Assembly (NCBI RefSeq): GCF_000422885.1
Contig: NZ_AUGX01000041.1
Coordinates: 1-43,875 of the forward strand
Reading direction: 5' to 3'
Length of the DNA: 43,875 nt
Source: Ottowia thiooxydans DSM 14619
GTDB lineage: Bacteria; Pseudomonadota; Gammaproteobacteria; Burkholderiales; Burkholderiaceae_C
Shown: positions 37,798-43,875 of the stretch, piece after piece
How the letters are laid out: every line of letters starts with the position of its first letter
Numbering within the stretch: position 1 is the stretch's first letter
The notes under the pieces: model-generated
What the model saw: only the letters and a program-made list of their open reading frames with translations
The model's database searches: none
What the model was told of the DNA's origin: nothing
Translations under genes and position numbers: made by a program

Positions 37798-38285
37798 CGG
37801 AAAGGTATCTTGCGATCTCCCCAGTAGTCAGCGGCGTCACGGAAGATGTCGAGCAATTGCTCGCGTGCTTCTTTGTCAAACTTGACGGTGGCAGGAATCT
37901 GCTCGAGCACCACAATGAAGCCAGGCTGAGGGCCGGACTTATGCAGTGGGTCGGTCATGCAGTCATACAAGGCATCAAAGTTCTTGCCAAAGTGTGCCGG
38001 GAACGTAAATTGCTCGGCAATCATGTCCAGCACATCCTGCTTGGTCTGCGCGTGGGCCAGATTGGCGTACAAGAAATGCTGGTTAAGCTCGTTGGCAGCG
38101 TCCTGCAGGTCGGTCACGCGAAATGCGCGGATCGATTGCACGATGTTGGTGCGAACCCCTTTCAGGGGTATGTCTTGGGGTTGACGAAGTGGTGCATCCA
38201 TCTCCGCTGCTTTCTCTTTGGTAGGTAACAGGTCTGGGAGGGACACCTGCGAGGGTGCCGCCTGGAATTGTTCTAGCGCCTTCAT
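37776..38285 (-). CDS. Barstar-family ribonuclease inhibitor
   Basis: The 169-residue cytoplasmic protein has a barstar domain in its C-terminal two thirds (about 73-160), with the signature FPAHFGKNFDALYDCMTD where the family has FPxYFGxNxDALxD. Barstars bind and block barnase-type RNases. The first ~45 residues are an extra polar extension compared with classical 89-residue barstar. The start overlaps the stop of the RNase gene by four bases (ATGA), coupling inhibitor and enzyme synthesis. Acting in the cytoplasm, it would protect the producer from unexported or re-entering RNase. Confidence 0.92.
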   Translation of the reverse strand: MKALEQFQAAPSQVSLPDLLPTKEKAAEMDAPLRQPQDIPLKGVRTNIVQSIRAFRVTDLQDAANELNQHFLYANLAHAQTKQDVLDMIAEQFTFPAHFGKNFDALYDCMTDPLHKSGPQPGFIVVLEQIPATVKFDKEAREQLLDIFRDAADYWGDRKIPFRCFYSFL

Positions 38286-38683
38286 TCAACGATCCTTTTG
38301 AAACTCGAGTAGTGATCGCTCGTGTAGTAACATGCGTCAGGTGTCTTGGGACGTTGGCCACCGCAAACAATGCGACGAGCGCCCCGGTTGCGAGCACGAG
38401 GAGTTTCTACTGTGTATTCACGGTAGTAACCGCGCCGCTGCATGGGCAGCAGACGCTCTCGATTGCCAAAAACCGTACCGTCTTTCTCGTAAACAAACGG
38501 ACCTCCCTGCAAGATCAGCCGATAAGTCAACTGGCCTTCACGGGGCAACTCCGCTACCGCTAAGGTGGTGTTAATTGTTTCCCGAGAGAAACCACGCGCC
38601 TGGGCCGTTCCTATTCCGGAACAGGCCAGTAGCGAAACCACCACGATCGACCGCGCAGCATACGATGCCACTGTTCGCAACAT
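38282..38683 (-). CDS. Secreted guanyl-specific ribonuclease, barnase / RNase Sa type
   Basis: The 133-residue precursor has a signal peptide (to about residue 29, ending AQA). A cysteine within SLLACSG makes a lipoprotein alternative possible but the lipobox is poor. The mature domain follows the microbial RNase N1/T1 pattern: GGPFVYEKDGTVFGNRE, then GYYREYTVETP with catalytic E89, GARRIV with R103/R104, and SDHYSSF with H124. C107 and C118 may form a disulfide. It cleaves RNA after G. It is co-transcribed with and overlaps its barstar inhibitor. AAAGG lies eight bases before the ATG, and a perfect 16-bp palindrome sits just upstream. Confidence 0.93.
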   Translation of the reverse strand: MLRTVASYAARSIVVVSLLACSGIGTAQARGFSRETINTTLAVAELPREGQLTYRLILQGGPFVYEKDGTVFGNRERLLPMQRRGYYREYTVETPRARNRGARRIVCGGQRPKTPDACYYTSDHYSSFKRIVE

Positions 38684-38704
38684 GAAAAACGCCTTTCGGA
38701 AACG

Positions 38705-38720
38705 TTCGGGTTAACCCGAA
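38705..38720. promoter_or_regulatory. Perfect 16-bp palindrome upstream of the RNase gene
   Basis: TTCGGGTTAACCCGAA is fully self-complementary and lies about 22 bases before the RNase start codon, just upstream of its ribosome site. A repressor operator is the simplest reading. A role as a small leader hairpin is possible but the perfect symmetry without loop favours protein binding. Confidence 0.5.
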
Positions 38721-38751
38721 AATTCCAAGGCGCTAGTGTGACTCAGCGGCA

Positions 38752-38790
38752 ACAAAAAAGCAAGAGGCCTGCCTAATTTGCAGGCAGGCC
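38752..38790 (-). terminator. Intrinsic terminator of maeB
   Basis: On the minus strand, GGCCTGCCT and AGGCAGGCC form a 9-bp GC-rich stem around GCAAATT, followed a few bases later by a run of six T. It lies about 40 bases after the maeB stop and upstream of the RNase promoter region. Confidence 0.85.
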
Positions 38791-38828
38791 GTGTGGTTAG
38801 GTATCCGCTATTAGTTAGCGTTTACTTC

Positions 38829-41150
38829 TCAATGATTGCTTGCTGCGTCTGCATTTGCATCTGCAACTGCCAGCGCGGTCATGTTGACGATGCGCCTCAC
38901 AGTGGTGCTAGGTGTGAGAATGTGCACAGGTTTGGCCGCACCGAGCAGCATCGGGCCGATGGCAATATTCCCGCCAGCGGCCACTTTGAGCAAGTTATAG
39001 GCAATATTGGCAGAGTCCAAATTGGGCATGACCAGCAGGTTGGCATCACCAACAAGGGGACTGTCTGGCATGACTTCACGCCGTTGAGCTGAATCAAGCG
39101 CCACGTCGCCGTGCATTTCGCCATCGACATCCAGCCACGGGGCTTGCTCGCGCACCAATTCCAGCACCCGCCGCATTTTCTGTGCGCTGGGTGAGTTGGA
39201 GGAGCCAAAGTTGGAGTGCGACAGCAGAGCAGCTTTGGGCTTGAAGCCAAAGCGCATCATTTCCTCCGCAGCCATCACCGTGATCTCAGCCAACTGCTCA
39301 GCGGTTGGATCGAGGTTGATGTGGGTATCGACCAGGAAAACCTGCCTGCCGGGCAGCATCAGGCCGTTCATGGCGGCAAAGGTGCTTGCACCGGGCTTCT
39401 TGCCTATCACCTGGTCGATGTAGACCAAATGCGTGGCATTGGTGCCCCAGGTGCCGCAAATCATGCCGTCGACATCGCCTGAGCGCAGCAGCATGGCGGC
39501 GATCAGGGACAGGCGGCGGCGCATCTCAATTTTGGCGATAGGCACCGTGATGCCCTGGCGCTTGGTCAGCTCGTGGTATTCCTGCCAGAAGCCGCGGTAG
39601 CGGTGGTCGTTTTCGACATTCACCACGTCGTAGTCGCGGCCTTCGGCCAGCCGCAATCCGAATTTCTCTATCCGCTGGGCAATGATGGCTGGACGGCCGA
39701 TCAGTGTGGGCCGGGCAATGCCATCGTCCACCACGATCTGTGCGGCGCGCAGCACGCGTTCTTCTTCGCCTTCCGCATAGGCGATGCGTTTCTTCGTCGC
39801 GGCTCTTGCGGCATCGATGATGGGTTTCATCGTCGTGCCGGAAGCGTAGACAAAGGTTTGAAGTTTGTCGCGATAGGCGTCCAGATCGGCAATGGGGCGC
39901 GTGGCCACGCCGCTGTCCGCTGCGGCTTGGGCGACAGCCGGTGCGATCATCATCATCAAGCGAGGATCGAACGGCTTGGGGATCAGGTATTCAGGCCCGA
40001 ATGCCAGTTTTTCGCCCGCGTATGCGCGCGCCACCACCTCGCTTTGCTCCGCCTGTGCCAGATCTGCGATGGCGTGGACTGCAGCCACTTCCATCTCCAT
40101 GGTGATGGTGGTGGCTCCGCAATCGAGTGCGCCGCGGAAAATGTAGGGAAAGCAAAGGACGTTATTGACCTGGTTCGGATAGTCTGTGCGGCCAGTGGCC
40201 ATCACCGCATCGTCTCGCACCGCCTTGACTTCTTCCGGGGTGATTTCCGGGTAAGGGTTGGCGAGCGCCAGAATCAGCGGACGTTCGGCCATGCGGGCCA
40301 CCATGTCGCCCTTCAGAACACCGCCGGCTGACAGGCCGAGGAAAACGTCCGCGCCGTCTATCACTTCAGCGAGCGTGCGTTTGTCCGTTTTCTGGGCGTA
40401 GATTTCCTTGTCCGGGTCCATCAATTCGGTGCGGCCTTCATAGACCAGCCCTTTGATGTCAGTGACCCAAACGTTTTCCCGCCGTATTCCCAGCTTCACC
40501 AGCAAGCCCGTGCAGGCCAACGCCGCGGCACCAGCCCCTGAGACAACGAGTTTCACGTCTTCAACGCGTTTATTGACCACTTTCAGGCCGTTGAACACGG
40601 CTGCGCCCACCACGATGGCCGTGCCATGCTGATCGTCGTGAAAGACCGGGATCTTCATGCGCTCGCGCAACTTGCGCTCGACGATGAAGCACTCGGGAGC
40701 TTTGATGTCTTCGAGGTTGATGCCGCCAAATGTTGGCTCAAGTGAAGCAATGATCTCGACCAGCTTGTCTGGGTCTTTTTCGTTGATCTCGATATCGAAC
40801 ACGTCGATGCCCGAGAACTTCTTGAACAGAACGGCCTTACCTTCCATCACCGGCTTGCCCGCCAGAGGGCCGATATCGCCCAGGCCCAGCACAGCTGTGC
40901 CGTTAGTCACCACGCCAATCAGGTTTCCGCGTGCGGTGTATTTGAAAGCCGCTGCGGGGTCTTTGACGATTTCTTCACACGGTGCGGCCACGCCTGGCGA
41001 ATAGGCCAGCGCAAGCTCGTGCTGGTTGACCAACTGCTTGGTTGGCATTACGGCGATCTTGCCGGGCACCGGGAATTCGTGATAGTCCAACGCGGCGCGG
41101 CGTAGCTCGGCGCGTCGTTCTTCGCTAGAGACGTTGATGGGATCGGGCAT
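38829..41150 (-). CDS. maeB: NADP-dependent malic enzyme with phosphotransacetylase-like domain (MaeB)
   Basis: The 773-residue enzyme decarboxylates malate to pyruvate with NADP+. The N-terminal half (about 15-430) is the malic enzyme: [38 protein letters not shown] and the Rossmann loop [16 protein letters not shown]. The C-terminal third (about 440-765) is a phosphate acetyltransferase-like domain, normally regulatory and inactive, with [14 protein letters not shown]. Length matches MaeB. The ATG with AGGAG eight bases ahead was chosen; 37 further upstream codons without homology are excluded. It is followed by a good terminator and is therefore monocistronic. Confidence 0.96.
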   Translation of the reverse strand: MPDPINVSSEERRAELRRAALDYHEFPVPGKIAVMPTKQLVNQHELALAYSPGVAAPCEEIVKDPAAAFKYTARGNLIGVVTNGTAVLGLGDIGPLAGKPVMEGKAVLFKKFSGIDVFDIEINEKDPDKLVEIIASLEPTFGGINLEDIKAPECFIVERKLRERMKIPVFHDDQHGTAIVVGAAVFNGLKVVNKRVEDVKLVVSGAGAAALACTGLLVKLGIRRENVWVTDIKGLVYEGRTELMDPDKEIYAQKTDKRTLAEVIDGADVFLGLSAGGVLKGDMVARMAERPLILALANPYPEITPEEVKAVRDDAVMATGRTDYPNQVNNVLCFPYIFRGALDCGATTITMEMEVAAVHAIADLAQAEQSEVVARAYAGEKLAFGPEYLIPKPFDPRLMMMIAPAVAQAAADSGVATRPIADLDAYRDKLQTFVYASGTTMKPIIDAARAATKKRIAYAEGEEERVLRAAQIVVDDGIARPTLIGRPAIIAQRIEKFGLRLAEGRDYDVVNVENDHRYRGFWQEYHELTKRQGITVPIAKIEMRRRLSLIAAMLLRSGDVDGMICGTWGTNATHLVYIDQVIGKKPGASTFAAMNGLMLPGRQVFLVDTHINLDPTAEQLAEITVMAAEEMMRFGFKPKAALLSHSNFGSSNSPSAQKMRRVLELVREQAPWLDVDGEMHGDVALDSAQRREVMPDSPLVGDANLLVMPNLDSANIAYNLLKVAAGGNIAIGPMLLGAAKPVHILTPSTTVRRIVNMTALAVADANADAASNH

Positions 41151-41569
41151 GACTAAAGCTCCTGGCGCGGCGCGTGAATGGATATCGATTCTAGTGTCTA
41201 GTTGCATAAGTCTGCGTTGCAACGCCGCAGTCGGGGATGCCGGGTGGTTTGAATGCAGCAAGACTCATGCCACTGGACACCAGAGCCCCGGCAATCCGGG
41301 TCGCCGGCGGGCCTGTTTTCTCGCCGAATCTCCGCTTGGACAACCGAGCTTCTGTTGTGCATTCGGAGCTTCTGCAGCGCACGCTGGCTGCAGCGCCGGG
41401 AAAAAATTCTCAGGATCCCGATCTGATGAACTGAGACTACACGGCGGAGACATGGAGTCGCGTTAGCATGTGTCCTTGCCACTGAATCGAGCGGCATCCG
41501 CCTTCGGAGATGGCATGAAACCTATCGCTGCCGAAGAATCTCCACACTCGTTTATCAAAAGGTGAAACC
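41151..41569. other. Divergent intergenic region, no gene seen
   Basis: About 420 bases between maeB and the small protein gene that follows. It should contain both promoters. I saw no conserved repeat, RNA or palindrome here. Confidence 0.5.
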
Positions 41570-42064
41570 ATGGGTCTTTTAGATACGCTGCAACAGGTCA
41601 TTAACAGCGCCACGGCGCCGAGTGCCCAGCAGATAGATGCCGTCACGCGCGAGGCACCCAAGGATCAATTGGGCCATGGTGTCGCAGAGGCTTTTCGCTC
41701 CAAGGAGACGCCTCCCTTCGCTGAAATGGTGGGCAGCCTGTTTGATAAGGCCACCCCGGAGCAACGCACCGCCATGCTGAACGCGATCGTTGAAAAACTG
41801 GGCCCCGGCGCTCTGGCGGGTGTCGCCGGTGGTGCCCTGGCAGGTCACGAGGGCGTTGCCACACCTTCCATTCCGCTAGACAAGGCCAGCCAGATATCCA
41901 CCAGGGACGTCCGCGACGTTGTGAACGCCGCAGAAACCGGTGAGCCCGGCATCATGGATCGAATGGGGCAGTTCTACGCCGAACATCCTGAACTGGTGAA
42001 GACTCTGGGGGCCGGTGCGCTGATGATTGCGCTGGCCAAGATCAAGAGCAACCTCGGCCGCTGA
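41570..42064 (+). CDS. Conserved-looking protein of unknown function
   Basis: The 164-residue protein has no signal peptide. A Gly/Ala-rich hydrophobic centre (GPGALAGVAGGALAGHEG, about 78-95) and a C-terminal hydrophobic helix (KTLGAGALMIALAKI, about 144-158) suggest membrane or surface association. The rest is polar helical sequence, with a repeated MV/ML-type pattern. The N-terminus MGLLDTLQQVIN recalls YidB/DUF937-like proteins, but the remainder does not obviously follow, so I do not assign a family. A good AAAAGGTGAAACC ribosome site supports the start. It is convergent with the di-iron protein gene. Confidence 0.8.
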   Translation: MGLLDTLQQVINSATAPSAQQIDAVTREAPKDQLGHGVAEAFRSKETPPFAEMVGSLFDKATPEQRTAMLNAIVEKLGPGALAGVAGGALAGHEGVATPSIPLDKASQISTRDVRDVVNAAETGEPGIMDRMGQFYAEHPELVKTLGAGALMIALAKIKSNLGR

Positions 42065-42079
42065 GGCCTTTAGCCACGC

Positions 42080-42157
42080 CAAAGCGCCCGCCCCAGGCGC
42101 TTTGTACGTAATTCCAGGCGTTTGGGCACGTCACGCCCAGAAGCTGGTTTCTGGGCG
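42080..42157. terminator. Two hairpins between convergent genes
   Basis: The first is CAAAGCGCC (42080-42088) with GGCGCTTTG (42096-42104). The second is CGCCCAGAA (42134-42142) with TTCTGGGCG (42149-42157). Both are 9-bp perfect stems in the 112-base gap between convergent genes, so a bidirectional termination role is likely. Neither has a strong T-run. Confidence 0.55.
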
Positions 42158-42176
42158 CTCCTAGTCCGGCAGGTTC

Positions 42177-43028
42177 CTAGGCGGGAGCTGCCTGATTGGC
42201 GGCGTCAGTGCTGAGCGTCTTGCGGTAGCGGTTCAGCTCTTGTACGGTCTTGAAGCCCGTACCCATCAGCAAACCGAGATTGTGAAGAATGCGTTCGACC
42301 ACTTTGCTTTCCCAGCTGGTGTCGAATTTGATCTGCTTATCGAGCCACTCTTCCAGCCATTCAGGGTCTGGCAGGCGGCTTTGCACGGTGTCGCGCGGGA
42401 AATGTGCCTTGCTGACGTGCAGATTGGTGGGGTGGAGGGCTTGTGCTGTGCGGCGCGCGCTGGCCATCAACACGCCAACCTTGGCGAATGCCAGGCGGGC
42501 TTCATCGCCGCATTTGGCAATGGCACGACGCATGTAGCGCAAGTAAGCGCCGCCGTGGCGGGCTTCGTCCTGGCTCAAGGTGGTGTAGATCTGTTTGATC
42601 ACCGGCTCGCTGTGCCATTCAGCAGCGCAGCGATACCAGTGGTTGAGCCGGATTTCGCCGCAAAAATGCAGCATCAGTGTCTCCAGCGGGGGCGCTGGAT
42701 CGAATTCGAAGCGAACTGCGTGCAGCTCTTCCTCGGTGGGGACCAAATCAGGGCGGAAACGCTTGAGGTATTCCATCAATACCAGCGAATGCTTTTGCTC
42801 TTCGAAGAACCAGATCGACATGAAGGCGGAGAAATCCGAGTCGTGCTGGTTGTCGCGAAGGAACATCTCCGTAGCAGGCAATGCAGCCCACTCGGTGATG
42901 GCGTTCATCTTGATGGTCTGCGCTTGGTCATCGGTGAGCTGTGCCGCTTCGAACTTGTCCCAAGGAATATCCTTGCCCATGTCCCAGCGCACAGCCTCAA
43001 GTTGTTTGAACAGTTCCGGATACAGCAC
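42177..43028 (-). CDS. Ferritin-like di-iron protein (acyl-ACP desaturase-like)
   Basis: The 283-residue helical protein has the ligand set of a carboxylate-bridged di-iron centre: a first Glu in TEWAALPATE (E46 or E54), EExxH as FEEQKH (E77, H80), a third Glu in GEIRLNH (E125), and ExxH as DEARH (E155, H158). This E-ExxH-E-ExxH pattern is shared by ferritin-like oxidases and soluble acyl-ACP desaturases. The WFFEEQKHS and SQDEARHGG forms fit the desaturase-2 branch. Substrate and electron donor are not evident. The start is GTG, supported by GGGAGA 12 bases upstream. It is transcribed alone. Confidence 0.88.
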   Translation of the reverse strand: MLYPELFKQLEAVRWDMGKDIPWDKFEAAQLTDDQAQTIKMNAITEWAALPATEMFLRDNQHDSDFSAFMSIWFFEEQKHSLVLMEYLKRFRPDLVPTEEELHAVRFEFDPAPPLETLMLHFCGEIRLNHWYRCAAEWHSEPVIKQIYTTLSQDEARHGGAYLRYMRRAIAKCGDEARLAFAKVGVLMASARRTAQALHPTNLHVSKAHFPRDTVQSRLPDPEWLEEWLDKQIKFDTSWESKVVERILHNLGLLMGTGFKTVQELNRYRKTLSTDAANQAAPA

Positions 43029-43472
43029 GTTTAATTTTCTCCCAGACGAGGCGGCGCAAATTGGCGCCTTAACTCACCATTTTAATGACTAGCTCGTGAC
43101 AGGCGTATGTCGGTATTCCCGTAGTCCCGTAAGGTCTGTCATTTGGCGTTAACAGTTCTTTACGGAACGCGGCCAGAAATTGTGGAACTTTCCGTTTTGT
43201 TTGGGCCTCATACACAGCACAAGGACTCAATGCTTTCTTCATGTGACTCCAGACTCCATTAACGCTGCCAAGCCTCCAGCTGTATAGCTGGTGAAAAACC
43301 TGAAGCGCACTTCCTCCTCCCTCCCTCCTCCTCCTTCGCTTTAGGTCGCTTCGCAGCCTTTTTTATTCCAAAACGCCGCTCGGGTTGTTCAACCGAGCGG
43401 CGTTTTTTATTGTGGCGAAAGCAAAAAGGATTGGAGCGATCCAAGACCGTGTCTTTCAAGGTCTTTAAGTAA
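43029..43472. other. Intergenic region with hairpin, pyrimidine tract and terminator
   Basis: No gene is seen. It contains a perfect hairpin CCAGCT-GTAT-AGCTGG at 43276-43291 and an almost pure CT stretch (CTTCCTCCTCC...) at 43309-43335, followed by the terminator listed separately. The promoter of the di-iron gene is expected near 43050-43200. A small + strand RNA ending at the terminator is possible but unsupported. Confidence 0.45.
43369..43408. terminator. Strong bidirectional intrinsic terminator
   Basis: AAAACGCCGCTCGG..TTG pairs with CAACCGAGCGGCGTTTT (one extra G bulges in the left arm), followed by a T-run and preceded by an A-run. No gene directly precedes it on the + strand, so it may end a small RNA or face a - strand gene from beyond the window. 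Confidence 0.85.
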
Positions 43473-43875
43473 TCTTTCCCCAGTGGGGAAAGACTAGCCA
43501 TTCGAAGGCCGAGCGCAGCAATGGCCCGAGTGAGGCTCCCCACCCCTTGAGGCCGTGCTGAGGAGCGCAGGGCAAGGGGCGGGCAAGAGCACTGCAAGAT
43601 GCTCTTGCTTCAAGAACTAGCTTGCGGCAGTTGTTTGAACGTAGTGAGCGAAGCGAAAGAAGAGAGTTCTGCCGCACCGCCCTTTGGCCGAGCACCGGAG
43701 GGTGCCCGGAGCGCAGCGCAGGGACACGGACTTGGGGTCGCCTTTCTTTGGCCTACATTTCTTTGGCGAGCAAAGAAACGTAGGTGCACTGCCGGGGGCA
43801 TTCCCGGCCTCCGACCTCGATAGATGAGCAGAAGGTAATTAGCAACGGCAGCGCTCAATCAACCGCCGCTTGCCC
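43473..43875 (+). repeat. Dispersed ~400-bp structured repeat, copy C (runs to the window end)
   Basis: It has the same orientation as copy B. It opens with the terminal hairpin CTTTCCCC-AGT-GGGGAAAG and ends at CAACCGCCGCTTGCCC, where the window stops. The internal hairpin at 43752-43784 pairs CCTAC and TTTCTTTG with CAAAGAAA and GTAGG, as in copy A. Similarity to B is continuous over the full length, with scattered substitutions. Frames through it are not credible genes. Confidence 0.88.

Overview
The window looks like a chromosomal segment of a betaproteobacterium in the Burkholderiales, most likely Comamonadaceae or a close relative. The reasons are the tRNA-Ile/tRNA-Ala/23S/5S layout, the gene orders lptD-surA-rsmA, purE-purK-sua5 and tsaB-rimI-udg, GC-rich housekeeping genes, and abundant short GC-rich palindromes of the CCCTCTCCCGC...GCGGGAGAGGG type. 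The assignment rests on recognised gene order and protein families only; no database search was possible.

Layout. 1-3678: 3' part of an rRNA operon (tRNA-Ile truncated by the window edge, tRNA-Ala, 23S, 5S, terminator). 3679-4534: non-coding, with palindromic repeats. 4535-10750: envelope biogenesis and housekeeping (amgK divergent from lptD-surA-rsmA; pdxA and murU, often neighbours here, are missing). 10747-13778: an AT-rich group of glycan-associated genes (unknown protein, methyltransferase, RgpF-like protein) ending in a structured non-coding stretch and a terminator. 14188-18491: cnoX-like thioredoxin, then purE-purK-sua5. 18740-23741: a lipoprotein of the SGNH type with a degenerate active site, a tartrate/malate dehydrogenase, and a large internally duplicated propeller lipoprotein. 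23836-29128: dacB (PBP4), then a DMT transporter-tsaB-rimI-udg operon. 29286-30167: lipoprotein hydrolase. 30561-32790: two tandem AT-rich paralogous genes whose N-terminal domains resemble the WEKIxxFF translocation domain of Salmonella SPI-2 type III effectors. 32873-37244: a Bug/amidohydrolase/CobW operon divergent from an IclR regulator. 37582-38683: secreted barnase-type RNase with its barstar inhibitor. 38829-43028: malic enzyme, an unknown small protein, and a di-iron ferritin-like protein.

A roughly 400-bp dispersed element occurs three times (17044-17450, 27705-28110, 43473 to the window end). Two copies sit inside otherwise compact operons. Its two hairpins keep their pairing while loops vary, which suggests a structured element or a MITE-like repeat rather than a gene.

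How the genes fit together: lptD/surA/amgK/dacB serve outer membrane and peptidoglycan; sua5 and tsaB both serve t6A modification of tRNA; rsmA and rimI act on the ribosome; purE/purK are consecutive purine steps. The accessory parts are the glycan group, the effector-like pair, the RNase/inhibitor pair and the amidohydrolase operon. The strongest candidate for something undescribed is the effector-like pair at 30561-32790.
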